Part shown: piece after piece, positions 16,909-28,380 of the stretch
Layout: each line of letters opens with the position of its first letter
Position numbering within the stretch: position 1 is the first letter of the stretch
Source: Chromobacterium phragmitis
GTDB taxonomy: Bacteria; Pseudomonadota; Gammaproteobacteria; Burkholderiales; Chromobacteriaceae
Length of the DNA: 64,000 nucleotides
Reading direction: 5' to 3'
Assembly (NCBI RefSeq): GCF_003325475.1
Contig: NZ_CP029495.1
Location: 930,001 to 994,000, forward strand
Translations under genes and position numbers: made by a program
Notes under the pieces: generated by a model
What the model was told of the DNA's origin: nothing
Seen by the model: the letters and a program-made list of their open reading frames with translations, nothing else
The model's database searches: none

Positions 16909-18369
16909 ATGTTGAATCTGCAAGACTCCTCGCTGCTGCGCCAGCAATGCTATCTCGGCGGCCAATGGCTGGACGCCGACGGCGGCCAGCACATCGCCGT
17001 GCACAATCCGGCTACCGGCGAGAAAATCGGCCAAGTACCGAAGATGGGCGCCGCCGAAACCGAGCGCGCCGTCGCCGCCGCCGCGCGCGCCTTCCCGGCC
17101 TGGAAGGCCAAGAGCGCCAAGGAGCGCGCCGCCATCCTGCGCCGCTGGTTCGACCTGATCATGGCGCATCAGCAAGACTTGGCGGTCATCCTGACCTCAG
17201 AGCAAGGCAAGCCGCTGGCCGAGGCCAAGGGCGAGATCGCCTACGGCGCCAGCTATATCGAGTGGTATGCGGAGGAAGGCAAGCGCGTTTACGGCGACAT
17301 CGTTCCCGGCCCCGCCGGCGACCGCCGCGTGCTGGTCACCAAGGAACCGATAGGCGTCACCGCCGCCATCACGCCGTGGAACTTCCCCAGCGCGATGATC
17401 ACCCGCAAGGCCGCGCCGGCGCTGGCCGCCGGCTGCGCCATGGTGGTCCGCCCGGCCAGCCAGACGCCGCTGTCGGCGCTGGCGCTGGCCGAGTTGGCCG
17501 AGCGCGCCGGCATCCCGCCGGGCGTATTCTCCGTCATCACCGGCGGCTCCAGCGAAATCGGCGCGGTCCTGACCGGCAACGACGCGGTGAAGAAGTTCTC
17601 CTTCACCGGCTCCACCGAAGTCGGCCGCAAGCTGATCGCCCAATGCGCCGGCACGGTAAAGAAGGTATCGATGGAGCTCGGCGGCAACGCGCCCTTCATC
17701 GTGTTCGACGACGCCGATCTGGACGCCGCAGTGGAGGGCGCGCTGATCTCCAAATACCGCAACGCCGGCCAGACCTGCGTCTGCGCCAACCGCATCTACG
17801 TGCAGGACGGCGTCTACGATGCCTTCGCCGAGAAGTTCGCCGCCGCCGTCGCCACGCTGAAAGTGGGCAACGGCCTGGAGGCAGGCGTGACCCAAGGCCC
17901 GCTGATCGACCACAACGCGGTGGCCAAGGTGGAAGAGCACATCGCCGACGCGCTGGCCAAGGGCGGCCGACTGATCGCCGGCGGCAAGCGCCACGCGCTG
18001 GGCCACACCTTCTTCGAGCCGACCCTGATTGCCAATGTGAGCAGCGACATGAAAGTGGCTCGCGAGGAAACCTTCGGCCCGTTGGCGCCGCTGTTCCGCT
18101 TCCAGACCGAAGAAGAAGCGATCCGTCTGGCCAACGATACCGAGTTCGGTCTGGCCAGCTACTTCTACGCCCGCGACGTCGGCCGCATCTTCCGCGTGGC
18201 CGAAGGCCTGGAATACGGCATGGTGGCGGTCAACAGCGGCCTATTGTCCAACGAGGCCGCGCCGTTTGGCGGCGTCAAGCAGTCCGGCCTGGGCCGCGAA
18301 GGTTCCAAATACGGCATCGAAGATTATATGGAGATCAAATACGTGCTGCTGGGTGGGCTGGATCGCTGA
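16909..18369 (+). CDS. gabD: Succinate-semialdehyde dehydrogenase, NAD(P)-dependent
   Basis: A 486-residue aldehyde dehydrogenase that oxidises succinic semialdehyde to succinate, feeding GABA carbon into the TCA cycle. Landmarks are ITPWNFPSAMITRKAAPALAA, FTGSTEVGRKL, MELGGNAPFIVFDDAD (general-base Glu), NAGQTCVCANRIYVQDGVYD (catalytic Cys), EETFGPLAPLFRF and PFGGVKQSGLGREGSKYGI. These match GabD closely. AAGGAA lies about 9 nt upstream of the ATG. It is the second gene of the gabT-gabD unit and ends at a perfect terminator. Confidence 0.95.
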   Translation: MLNLQDSSLLRQQCYLGGQWLDADGGQHIAVHNPATGEKIGQVPKMGAAETERAVAAAARAFPAWKAKSAKERAAILRRWFDLIMAHQQDLAVILTSEQGKPLAEAKGEIAYGASYIEWYAEEGKRVYGDIVPGPAGDRRVLVTKEPIGVTAAITPWNFPSAMITRKAAPALAAGCAMVVRPASQTPLSALALAELAERAGIPPGVFSVITGGSSEIGAVLTGNDAVKKFSFTGSTEVGRKLIAQCAGTVKKVSMELGGNAPFIVFDDADLDAAVEGALISKYRNAGQTCVCANRIYVQDGVYDAFAEKFAAAVATLKVGNGLEAGVTQGPLIDHNAVAKVEEHIADALAKGGRLIAGGKRHALGHTFFEPTLIANVSSDMKVAREETFGPLAPLFRFQTEEEAIRLANDTEFGLASYFYARDVGRIFRVAEGLEYGMVAVNSGLLSNEAAPFGGVKQSGLGREGSKYGIEDYMEIKYVLLGGLDR

Positions 18370-18401
18370 GCCGAATTATCAGTCAACAGGATTTCTCCGC
18401 C

Positions 18402-18433
18402 ATCCCCGCTGTCGAAACAGCGGGGATTTTTTA
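18402..18433 (+). terminator. Intrinsic terminator after gabD
   Basis: Perfect 11-bp arms (ATCCCCGCTGT and ACAGCGGGGAT) with a CGAA tetraloop, followed by TTTTTA. Confidence 0.92.
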
Positions 18434-18462
18434 TACCCGTTGACCTCCTCCCACAAAGCACA

Positions 18463-18488
18463 AAGCCCAGCTCGATAGAGCTGGGCTT
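18463..18488 (-). terminator. rRNA operon terminator
   Basis: On the minus strand 11-bp arms (AAGCCCAGCTC and GAGCTGGGCTT) lie just past the 5S 3' end and are followed by a T-rich tract. It faces the gabD terminator across a short gap. Confidence 0.85.
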
Positions 18489-18499
18489 GTGTATGAGGC

Positions 18500-18615
18500 G
18501 TCTGGCGGTGTCCTACTTTCACATGGCGAATGCCACACTATCATCGGCGCTAAGATGTTTCACGGTCCTGTTCGGGATGGGAAGGCGTGGGACCATCTCG
18601 CTATGGCCACCAGAC
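18500..18615 (-). rRNA. rrf: 5S ribosomal RNA
   Basis: The minus strand reads GTCTGGTGGCCATAGCGAG at the 5' side and GGACACCGCCAGAC at the 3' side, with conserved internal blocks CCCGAACAGGACCGTGAAAC and TAGCGCCGATGATAGTGTGG. The complementary ends form helix I. The length of about 116 nt is normal; the ends are uncertain by 1-2 nt. It is the last gene of the rRNA operon. Confidence 0.95.
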
Positions 18616-18730
18616 ATAAACTGGCACAAACTGAAAGAAGCCTGAACCAGAGATGTTCTCTGATTCTGAATATTCGGTATCTGATCGTGTCGCACACACT
18701 CTATCTTCGTCACTTAGCTCTCTAAGTCAC

Positions 18731-18740
18731 TCAAATGATA

Positions 18741-18748
<8 letters not shown>
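18731..18748 (-). other. 3' half of pre-23S processing stem
   Basis: This sequence is complementary to 21622-21640 at the other end of 23S (GCTTGATCCTATCATTT against AAATGATAGGGTCAAGC on the minus strand). It is the expected double-stranded RNase III substrate. Confidence 0.7.
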
Positions 18749-21630
<2,882 letters not shown>

Positions 21631-21816
21631 TATCATTTCAGTAACCTAAATTACCGCAACAACAGAGAGTGTTTGTGCGACGACTGCACCGCCCCTTTTG
21701 ATATGGCGACGCAGCCTTAGATACAATCAAATACCCAAGATGACGATTCATTCAACATGCAGAATTAACTCCATGTCGTTTGTCTCGCCGTCTTTATATA
21801 TTCGGCTTCTTCAGTT

Positions 21817-21828
21817 TGTTAAAGATCG
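21817..21828 (-). promoter_or_regulatory. Spacer boxA antitermination site (before 23S)
   Basis: The minus strand reads GATCTTTAACAA, close to the rRNA boxA consensus. It lies upstream of 23S in the tRNA-Ala to 23S spacer, where a second boxA is usual. Confidence 0.65.
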
Positions 21829-21884
21829 GGCGTTTATACAACGCAAACAGAATCCAACTCTTCCGAATTCGATTTTGTTTGCGA

Positions 21885-21960
21885 TGGTGGAGGATGACGG
21901 GATCGAACCGACGACCCCCTGCTTGCAAAGCAGGTGCTCTCCCAACTGAGCTAATCCCCC
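21885..21960 (-). tRNA. tRNA-Ala (anticodon TGC)
   Basis: A 76-nt tRNA on the minus strand beginning GGGGGATTAGCTCAG, with anticodon loop TTTGCAA and TpsiC arm GGTTCGATCCC, and with CCA encoded. It is one of the two standard spacer tRNAs of bacterial rRNA operons. Confidence 0.97.
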
Positions 21961-21962
21961 TC

Positions 21963-22043
21963 TTTTTGGGTGATGCTGCGTTGCTCAGTCGCTCATGTGC
22001 ATAAGCACATGCCGCTCCTTCGCGCCTTGCCTGACCCAAAAAA
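21963..22043. repeat. Palindromic element filling the tRNA-Ile to tRNA-Ala spacer
   Basis: The outer arms TTTTTGGGT and ACCCAAAAA enclose a centre with a perfect inverted repeat, CATGTGC-ATAA-GCACATG. The element accounts for nearly the whole spacer between the two tRNA genes. It could be a processing structure or a copy of a dispersed palindromic repeat; no second copy was noticed in this window. Confidence 0.45.
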
Positions 22044-22046
22044 TAC

Positions 22047-22123
22047 TGGTGGGTCTGGTAGGACTCGAACCTACGACCCCTGCGTTATCAACACAGTGCT
22101 CTAACCAGCTGAGCTACAAACCC
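22047..22123 (-). tRNA. tRNA-Ile (anticodon GAT)
   Basis: A 77-nt tRNA on the minus strand, beginning GGGTTTGTAGCTCAGCTGG, with anticodon loop TTGATAA and TpsiC arm GGTTCGAGTCC, and with CCA encoded. It is the first tRNA after 16S in the operon. Confidence 0.97.
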
Positions 22124-22146
22124 AGTAGTCGTTTGATACCACATCC

Positions 22147-22250
22147 TTTTCGATCAAAATCCAGCAGATCCAGGCGAAAGCTGACGACGTGTACATCGAG
22201 TACACGAGGAAGCTTTCAACGCAGAGCTGCGCCGATTTTCATCGAAAATG
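22147..22250. repeat. Long near-palindromic element in the 16S to tRNA-Ile spacer
   Basis: The outer arms TTTTCGATCAAAAT (22147-22160) and ATTTTCATCGAAAA pair with one mismatch. Inside, GAAAGCT (22176-22182) pairs with AGCTTTC (22211-22217), and the tip is CGTGTAC-N5-GTACACG (22188-22206). The RNA would form a hairpin of about 100 nt. Confidence 0.5.
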
Positions 22251-22259
22251 CCCTTAACT

Positions 22260-22300
22260 TGAATAACCGATAGGCTGTAAGTACTTGGCAATCGCCATTC
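22260..22300 (-). other. 3' half of pre-16S processing stem
   Basis: The sequence pairs with the 16S leader at about 23918-23956 (shared blocks GAATAACCGATAGG and TGTAAGTNCTTGGC in opposite orientation). This is the expected pre-16S stem cut by RNase III. Confidence 0.7.
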
Positions 22301-22302
22301 TC

Positions 22303-23846
<1,544 letters not shown>

Positions 23847-23917
23847 CTCAAGCAAATTTTCTGGCACGCAAGTTCAAAGAAATAAACAAGTATCTCTTGT
23901 CTCTTGCAGTGCAAGTG

Positions 23918-23956
23918 TCGGCTTTCGCCAAGCACTTACACCTATCGGTTATTCGT
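23918..23956 (-). other. 5' half of pre-16S processing stem (leader)
   Basis: Complementary to 22260-22300 across the 16S gene. Confidence 0.65.
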
Positions 23957-23958
23957 TC

Positions 23959-23970
23959 TGTTAAAGAGCA
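23959..23970 (-). promoter_or_regulatory. Leader boxA antitermination site
   Basis: The minus strand reads TGCTCTTTAACA, identical to the E. coli rRNA boxA core, about 70-80 nt downstream of the promoter and ahead of 16S. It would recruit NusB/NusE for antitermination. Confidence 0.85.
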
Positions 23971-24048
23971 GTGCCTTCGCTGCTTTCGTCACACCGGAGA
24001 ACCGTTTCGTTTCCGCTGTTTCGTTCGCTGCGTCAGCTGAGGAGGCGA

Positions 24049-24077
24049 ACTATACGCCCGCCCCCCGAACCCGTCAA
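24049..24077 (-). promoter_or_regulatory. rRNA operon promoter
   Basis: On the minus strand, TTGACG (24072-24077), a 17-nt spacer and TATAGT (24049-24054) make a near-consensus sigma-70 promoter. An AT-rich UP-element-like tract with T- and A-runs lies upstream (about 24080-24105). The sequence after the -10 is GC-rich, as expected for stringent (ppGpp) control. Transcription would start near 24042. Confidence 0.85.
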
Positions 24078-24307
24078 CACCTTTTTCGAGAAAAAACGAA
24101 CTTTCTTCGACCCGCCCGCGCAAGGCATTGATTTGCAAGAAAAGAGGCAGTAAAGAATTTCAGGCCTGCAGCCCTTGCAGCGAGAAAACCGCCACAGTCG
24201 GGCCTGGCTGGCTACTGGAAATACGGAGGCGGCTACGCGCCGACAGGCGATTCTGCTACGCTCCCATGCGTTTGGCACGCGATGTGCCTGCCGTGGACAC
24301 TCTATAT

Positions 24308-25897
24308 ATGCTCAAATTCGATGTGCTGATTATCGGCAGCGGCCTGGCTGGGATGACATTGGCGCTGCACTTGGCGGAAACCCGCAAGGTAGGCCTGATC
24401 ACCAAGCGGGATTTGCTGGAAGGCAACTCCACTTACGCCCAAGGCGGCATTGCCGCGGTGCTGGATACCGAGGACTCGGTCGAGGACCATATCCGCGACA
24501 CGCTGATCGCCGGCGCCGGACTCTGCAACGAGGAGGCGACCCGCTTCATCGTCGAGCACTCCAGAGAGGCGATAGACTGGCTGATCGAGCTGGGCGTGCC
24601 CTTCACCCGCGACGACGAACACCAGACCGGCTACCACCTGACGCGCGAAGGCGGCCACAGCCATCGCCGAATCATCCACGCCGCCGACGCCACCGGCGCC
24701 GCGGTGACCAGCACCCTGGGCCAGAAGATCAAGGCCCATCCCAATATCACCGAGCTGGAACACTATATAGCGATCGATCTGATCACTGCGCAGAAGCTGG
24801 GCCAATCCGGCAAACGCGCCTACGGCGTATACGCGCTGGACAAGAACAGCGACGAAGTCGTCACCATCGCCGCCCAGCACACCATTCTGGCCTCGGGCGG
24901 CGCGGGGAAGGTTTACCTCTATACCACCAATCCGGACACCGCCACCGGCGACGGCATCGCGATGGGTTGGCGCGCCGGCTGCCGCGTCGGCAATATGGAG
25001 TTCATCCAGTTCCATCCCACCTGCCTGTACCACCCCCACGCCAAGTCCTTCCTGATATCGGAAGCGGTGCGCGGAGAAGGCGGCATTCTGAAGCTGCCGG
25101 ACGGCACCCGTTTCATGCCGCAACACGATCCACGCGGCGAGCTGGCCCCCCGCGATGTGGTGGCACGCGCGATCGACTTTGAAATGAAGAAGCATGGCCT
25201 GGATTGCGTCTACCTGGACATCTCCTACAAGCCGGCGCAATTCATCAAGGAACACTTCCCCAATATCTACGCCCACTGCCTGGAGCTGGGCATCGACATC
25301 ACCCAGCAGCCGATACCGGTAGTCCCGGCAGTGCACTTCACCTGCGGCGGCATCGTCACCGACCTGGCCGGCCGCACCGATGTGGGCGGCCTGTACGCGG
25401 TGGGCGAAGTGGCCTGCACCGGCCTGCACGGCGCCAACCGGCTGGCCAGCAATTCGCTGCTGGAATGCCTGGTGATAGGCAAGGCTGCGGCGGCCGACAT
25501 CCTGGCGGCGGACAGCATCAAACTGCCGACGATTCCCGCCTGGGACGACAGCCGCGTCACCGATCCGGATGAAGAGGTGGTGATCTCGCACAACTGGGAC
25601 GAACTGCGCCGCGCGATGTGGGACTACGTCGGCATCGTCCGCACCAACAAGCGGCTGGAGCGCGCGCTGCACCGCATCGACCTGCTGAAGGGCGAAATCG
25701 ACGAGTATTACAGCCACTTCCATGTCAGCAATGATCTGATCGAACTGCGCAACCTGGTGCAGACCGCGGAGCTGATCGTCCGCTCCGCGCTGCTGCGCAA
25801 GGAAAGCCGCGGCCTGCATTACAGCCGCGACTATCCGAACTTGTTGCCGGAAGCCGCGGAAACCGTGCTGACGCCGGATGCGCCGCGCGGCGGCTGA
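24308..25897 (+). CDS. nadB: L-aspartate oxidase
   Basis: A 529-residue flavoprotein that oxidises L-aspartate to iminoaspartate for quinolinate and NAD synthesis with NadA. FAD motifs are VLIIGSGLAGMTLALHLAE at residues 6-24 and NSTYAQGGIAAV. The succinate-dehydrogenase-like catalytic region has HTREGGHSHRRIIHA-type sequence (EGGHSHRR), then GGAGKVYLYTTNPDTATGDG, QFHPTCLY, and TGLHGANRLASNSLLECLV. The C-terminal helical domain ends with ESRGLHYSRDYP. The start at 24308 gives the standard N-terminus; no strong ribosome site is visible, and the upstream frame overlaps the rRNA promoter region. A good terminator follows. Confidence 0.95.
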   Translation: MLKFDVLIIGSGLAGMTLALHLAETRKVGLITKRDLLEGNSTYAQGGIAAVLDTEDSVEDHIRDTLIAGAGLCNEEATRFIVEHSREAIDWLIELGVPFTRDDEHQTGYHLTREGGHSHRRIIHAADATGAAVTSTLGQKIKAHPNITELEHYIAIDLITAQKLGQSGKRAYGVYALDKNSDEVVTIAAQHTILASGGAGKVYLYTTNPDTATGDGIAMGWRAGCRVGNMEFIQFHPTCLYHPHAKSFLISEAVRGEGGILKLPDGTRFMPQHDPRGELAPRDVVARAIDFEMKKHGLDCVYLDISYKPAQFIKEHFPNIYAHCLELGIDITQQPIPVVPAVHFTCGGIVTDLAGRTDVGGLYAVGEVACTGLHGANRLASNSLLECLVIGKAAAADILAADSIKLPTIPAWDDSRVTDPDEEVVISHNWDELRRAMWDYVGIVRTNKRLERALHRIDLLKGEIDEYYSHFHVSNDLIELRNLVQTAELIVRSALLRKESRGLHYSRDYPNLLPEAAETVLTPDAPRGG

Positions 25898-25912
25898 GTC
25901 TTCCCTTCCCGA

Positions 25913-25938
25913 AAAGCCGCCTATCGGCGGCTTTTTTT
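25913..25938 (+). terminator. Intrinsic terminator after nadB
   Basis: AAAGCCGCC-TATC-GGCGGCTTT followed by a T-run. Confidence 0.92.
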
Positions 25939-26234
25939 CATGGACCGGCCTACTCGTACAGACATCATTGCAACACATTGTCATTTATTTTTACATTAAT
26001 AACTCAATTTGAGTTATTCGTCATATCATGACTCCCCGCGCGCTGGTCGTGGGCGGTTCGGCGTTCATCCGCCGTCGCGCCCGTCAGACCTCTCACGCAG
26101 ATGACGCCGGCACGCGCCTTCGCCCCATTCGCCAATCGATCAATAACCGCGGCTGACTCAAGCCGCGCAACGTTTCAGCTGTTTCATCGACAAGCATCTC
26201 TTCAGGCAATACCACCTAGACAGGGAGAAAATTC
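25939..26234. other. AT-rich regulatory region upstream of the chitosanase gene
   Basis: No open reading frame of interest. The left half is markedly AT-rich for this genome and contains the palindrome listed at 25998-26018. The right half is neutral sequence leading to AGGGAG and the chitosanase ATG. This fits a regulated promoter with a long leader. Confidence 0.5.
25998..26018. promoter_or_regulatory. Perfect 21-bp palindrome, probable operator of the chitosanase gene
   Basis: AATAACTCAA-T-TTGAGTTATT has two perfect 10-bp arms around a single base. It lies about 215 nt upstream of the chitosanase start, in an AT-rich promoter-like stretch. It looks like a dimeric repressor site; the cognate protein is not encoded nearby. 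Confidence 0.55.
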
Positions 26235-27314
26235 ATGAAATACGCAGCAAAACGCCTTTCCTTCCCATCCGCCATCCTGGCCGGATTCGCCATTCTGGCC
26301 ACCGGCTTCGCATCCGCCCAAGGCTCCGCAGCGGGCAGCGCAGAAAAACAGGCCTCCCGCCAGCCAGACTGCGCCCCCGCCTGGAACCCCGCCTCGCCTT
26401 ACGACGCCGGCAGCATCGCCAGCCGCGGCGGAATCCATTACCGAGCAGCCTTCTGGACTCAGGGCAACCCCCCGGAACGGGGGCAGGCCTGGCAGGCCGG
26501 CAAGCGCTGTCGCCCCGTAATCCAGGCCAAAGCCGCCGACCACGACGCCAACTTCCCGCCCAACACGCTGAAGTTCCTGAAGGCCAACACCGGCCTGGAC
26601 GGCGAGCAGTGGGACAACATCATGAAGCTGGTCAACAAACCGGAACAGGACTCGCTGGAGTGGACCAAGTTCTACGGCTACTGCGAGGACATCAAAGACA
26701 AGCGCGGCTATACGATAGGGATTTTCGGCGCCACCACCGGCGGCTCCAATGACGAGGGCCCGGACGGTCCGACGCTATTCAAGGAGTTCGATGCTTCCAG
26801 CGGTGCCAGCAATCCCTCCATCGCCGGCGGCCTGGCCCGCGCCGGCGTGCACGGCAGCATGCAGGGCAAGATCCTGAAGATCAGCGACAGCGCCAAGGCG
26901 TTCTGCGGCAAGATCAACGCGCTGCAAAACAACGCCGCCTGGCGCGACGCGATGTGGAACACCTTCTACAAGGTGTACATCCAGTACAGCGTGCAACAGG
27001 CCCGCCAGCGCGGCTTCTCCAGCGCGCTGACCATAGGCTCCTTCATCGACACCGCGCTGAACCAGGGCGCCACCGGCGATTCCGGCTCGCTGCAGGGCCT
27101 GCTGTCCCGCTCCGGCAACAGCGCCGACGAGAAAACCTTCATGACCACCTTCTACGCGCAGCGCAGCAAGATCGTCGACACCAACGATTACAACCAGCCG
27201 CCCAATGGCAAGAACCGCGTCAAGCAATGGAGCACGCTGCTAAACCAGGGCGAGACCGATCTGAAGAACGCCGACGCCGCGGTGCGGAAGGTTACCGACT
27301 GGGAAATGAAGTAA
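26235..27314 (+). CDS. Secreted chitosanase, GH46, with N-terminal CBM5/12-type chitin-binding domain
   Basis: A 359-residue extracellular hydrolase of chitosan. It has a Sec signal peptide (about 1-28, ending ASA), then a small CBM5/12-like domain (about 46-80: CAPAWNPASPYDAGSIAS, HYRAAFWTQGNPP), then a GH46 catalytic domain (about 105-359: LKFLKANTGLDGEQWDNIM, YCEDIKDKRGYTIGIFGATT, GGSNDEGPDG). By comparison with known GH46 enzymes, E137 (NKPEQDS) and D155 (KDKRGYT) are the likely acid and base; this is an alignment by eye. AGGGAG precedes the ATG. It is monocistronic. Confidence 0.9.
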   Translation: MKYAAKRLSFPSAILAGFAILATGFASAQGSAAGSAEKQASRQPDCAPAWNPASPYDAGSIASRGGIHYRAAFWTQGNPPERGQAWQAGKRCRPVIQAKAADHDANFPPNTLKFLKANTGLDGEQWDNIMKLVNKPEQDSLEWTKFYGYCEDIKDKRGYTIGIFGATTGGSNDEGPDGPTLFKEFDASSGASNPSIAGGLARAGVHGSMQGKILKISDSAKAFCGKINALQNNAAWRDAMWNTFYKVYIQYSVQQARQRGFSSALTIGSFIDTALNQGATGDSGSLQGLLSRSGNSADEKTFMTTFYAQRSKIVDTNDYNQPPNGKNRVKQWSTLLNQGETDLKNADAAVRKVTDWEMK

Positions 27315-27332
27315 GCGCGCCATCGCCAGAAC

Positions 27333-27366
27333 ACCGCGTGCCGGCCCCCCCGGCGCGCGGTTTCGT
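27333..27366. terminator. Terminator between the convergent chitosanase and DUF411 genes
   Basis: ACCGCGTGCCGG and CCGGCGCGCGGT arms (one mismatch) are followed on the plus strand by TTTCGTTT. Confidence 0.65.
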
Positions 27367-27374
27367 TTCCAGGC

Positions 27375-27812
27375 TTAGAAGTGGCCGAACAGCACGCCGG
27401 TTTTCTGGTCCGCCGACATCGCGTACACCGGCAGCGTTCCCGGCTTGGTTTCGCCCATTCCGGGCGAATTCAGCGGCATGCCCGGCACCGCGACGCCGAC
27501 CAGCTTGCTGTTGCCCGCCAGCAGTTTCTTGATGGCGGCGGCCGGCACATGGCCTTCCACCACGTAGCGGCCCACCTTGGCGGTATGGCAGCTGCCCATC
27601 CCCGGCGTCACGCCGAGCTGGCTCTTCACCTGCTGCATATCGTCGCGATTGACGGCGGAAACGGCGAAACCGTTCTGCTTCAAATAAGCAATGTAGGCTT
27701 CGCAGCAACCGCAGCTTGGGCTCTTGTAGACGGCGACGGGAACCGCGGCCAGGGCGGAGGCGCTGGAAATGGCCAAAACGGCCGCGAACAGGGTATGACG
27801 CAATGCGGGCAT
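27375..27812 (-). CDS. DUF411 periplasmic metal-binding protein
   Basis: A 145-residue exported protein. The signal peptide (about 1-22, ending ALAA) is followed by VAVYKSPSCGCCEAYIAYL, the CGCC signature of DUF411, and GMGSCHTAKVGRYVVEGHVP, which holds the second Cys-His pair. DUF411 proteins are linked to copper handling in other proteobacteria; a role in periplasmic copper binding is inferred. The start at 27812 has AAAGGAGG about 7 nt upstream. It lies 60 nt downstream of a Cys-rich exported protein, probably in one transcript. Confidence 0.9.
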   Translation of the reverse strand: MPALRHTLFAAVLAISSASALAAVPVAVYKSPSCGCCEAYIAYLKQNGFAVSAVNRDDMQQVKSQLGVTPGMGSCHTAKVGRYVVEGHVPAAAIKKLLAGNSKLVGVAVPGMPLNSPGMGETKPGTLPVYAMSADQKTGVLFGHF

Positions 27813-27872
27813 GCTTGCCCTCCTTTCATGTATCCGGATAAATGAGCCGCGCAACGGCGCGGCGGCAAACGC

Positions 27873-28238
27873 TCAGATCCGGACAGGCGCAGGAGGTCGA
27901 AATGGAGGCAGCAAGGACGGCCCCATCCTCATATGCGGCAACGCAAACACCCGCACGCCGACGGCGGCGAAAACCGGCAGCCCCGGCGACGGAGACCCGA
28001 TGGGCAACGACAGACAGGCCGAGGCGCATGAGGCCTCGCCGCAGCCGGACTTCGCCTTGTCATGCGGCGATGCCGGCGCCTTCTCCGCGCCCATGGCGGA
28101 GCAATCCCGGCCCGCCGCCATCACGGCGCACGCCTGATCCTCGAACACATCCGCCAACGGCGCGCGCGCGGCCGCCGCCCACCCGCTCAGCAGGGACAGC
28201 GGCAACACGATCAGCAACAGCAAGCGCCAGACTCTCAT
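27873..28238 (-). CDS. Hypothetical exported Cys/Met-rich protein upstream of DUF411
   Basis: A 121-residue predicted secreted or periplasmic protein I do not recognise. The N-terminus is a strong signal peptide (MRVWRLLLLIVLPLSLLSG, cleavage near AAA). The mature part has clustered Cys (DQACAVMAAGRDCSAMG and SGCGEASCASACLSLP) and several Met and His (PHMRMGP), a composition often seen in metal-resistance accessory proteins. The start at 28238 is chosen to begin the signal peptide; the ribosome site is weak. Position next to DUF411 suggests a shared metal-stress role; this is an inference. Confidence 0.55.
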   Translation of the reverse strand: MRVWRLLLLIVLPLSLLSGWAAAARAPLADVFEDQACAVMAAGRDCSAMGAEKAPASPHDKAKSGCGEASCASACLSLPIGSPSPGLPVFAAVGVRVFALPHMRMGPSLLPPFRPPAPVRI

Positions 28239-28380
28239 CCGGCCACGATACCATGGCTGCGCGCGCGGCGGCATCCCCGCCCGGTTCGCGCTTGCCCTGC
28301 GTCAAACCGCCGGCCATGCGCCGCGGCCCGAGGCTGGGTATGCTTGCAGGCGAGACGGCGTAGACAAGAAGGAGGAAAAC

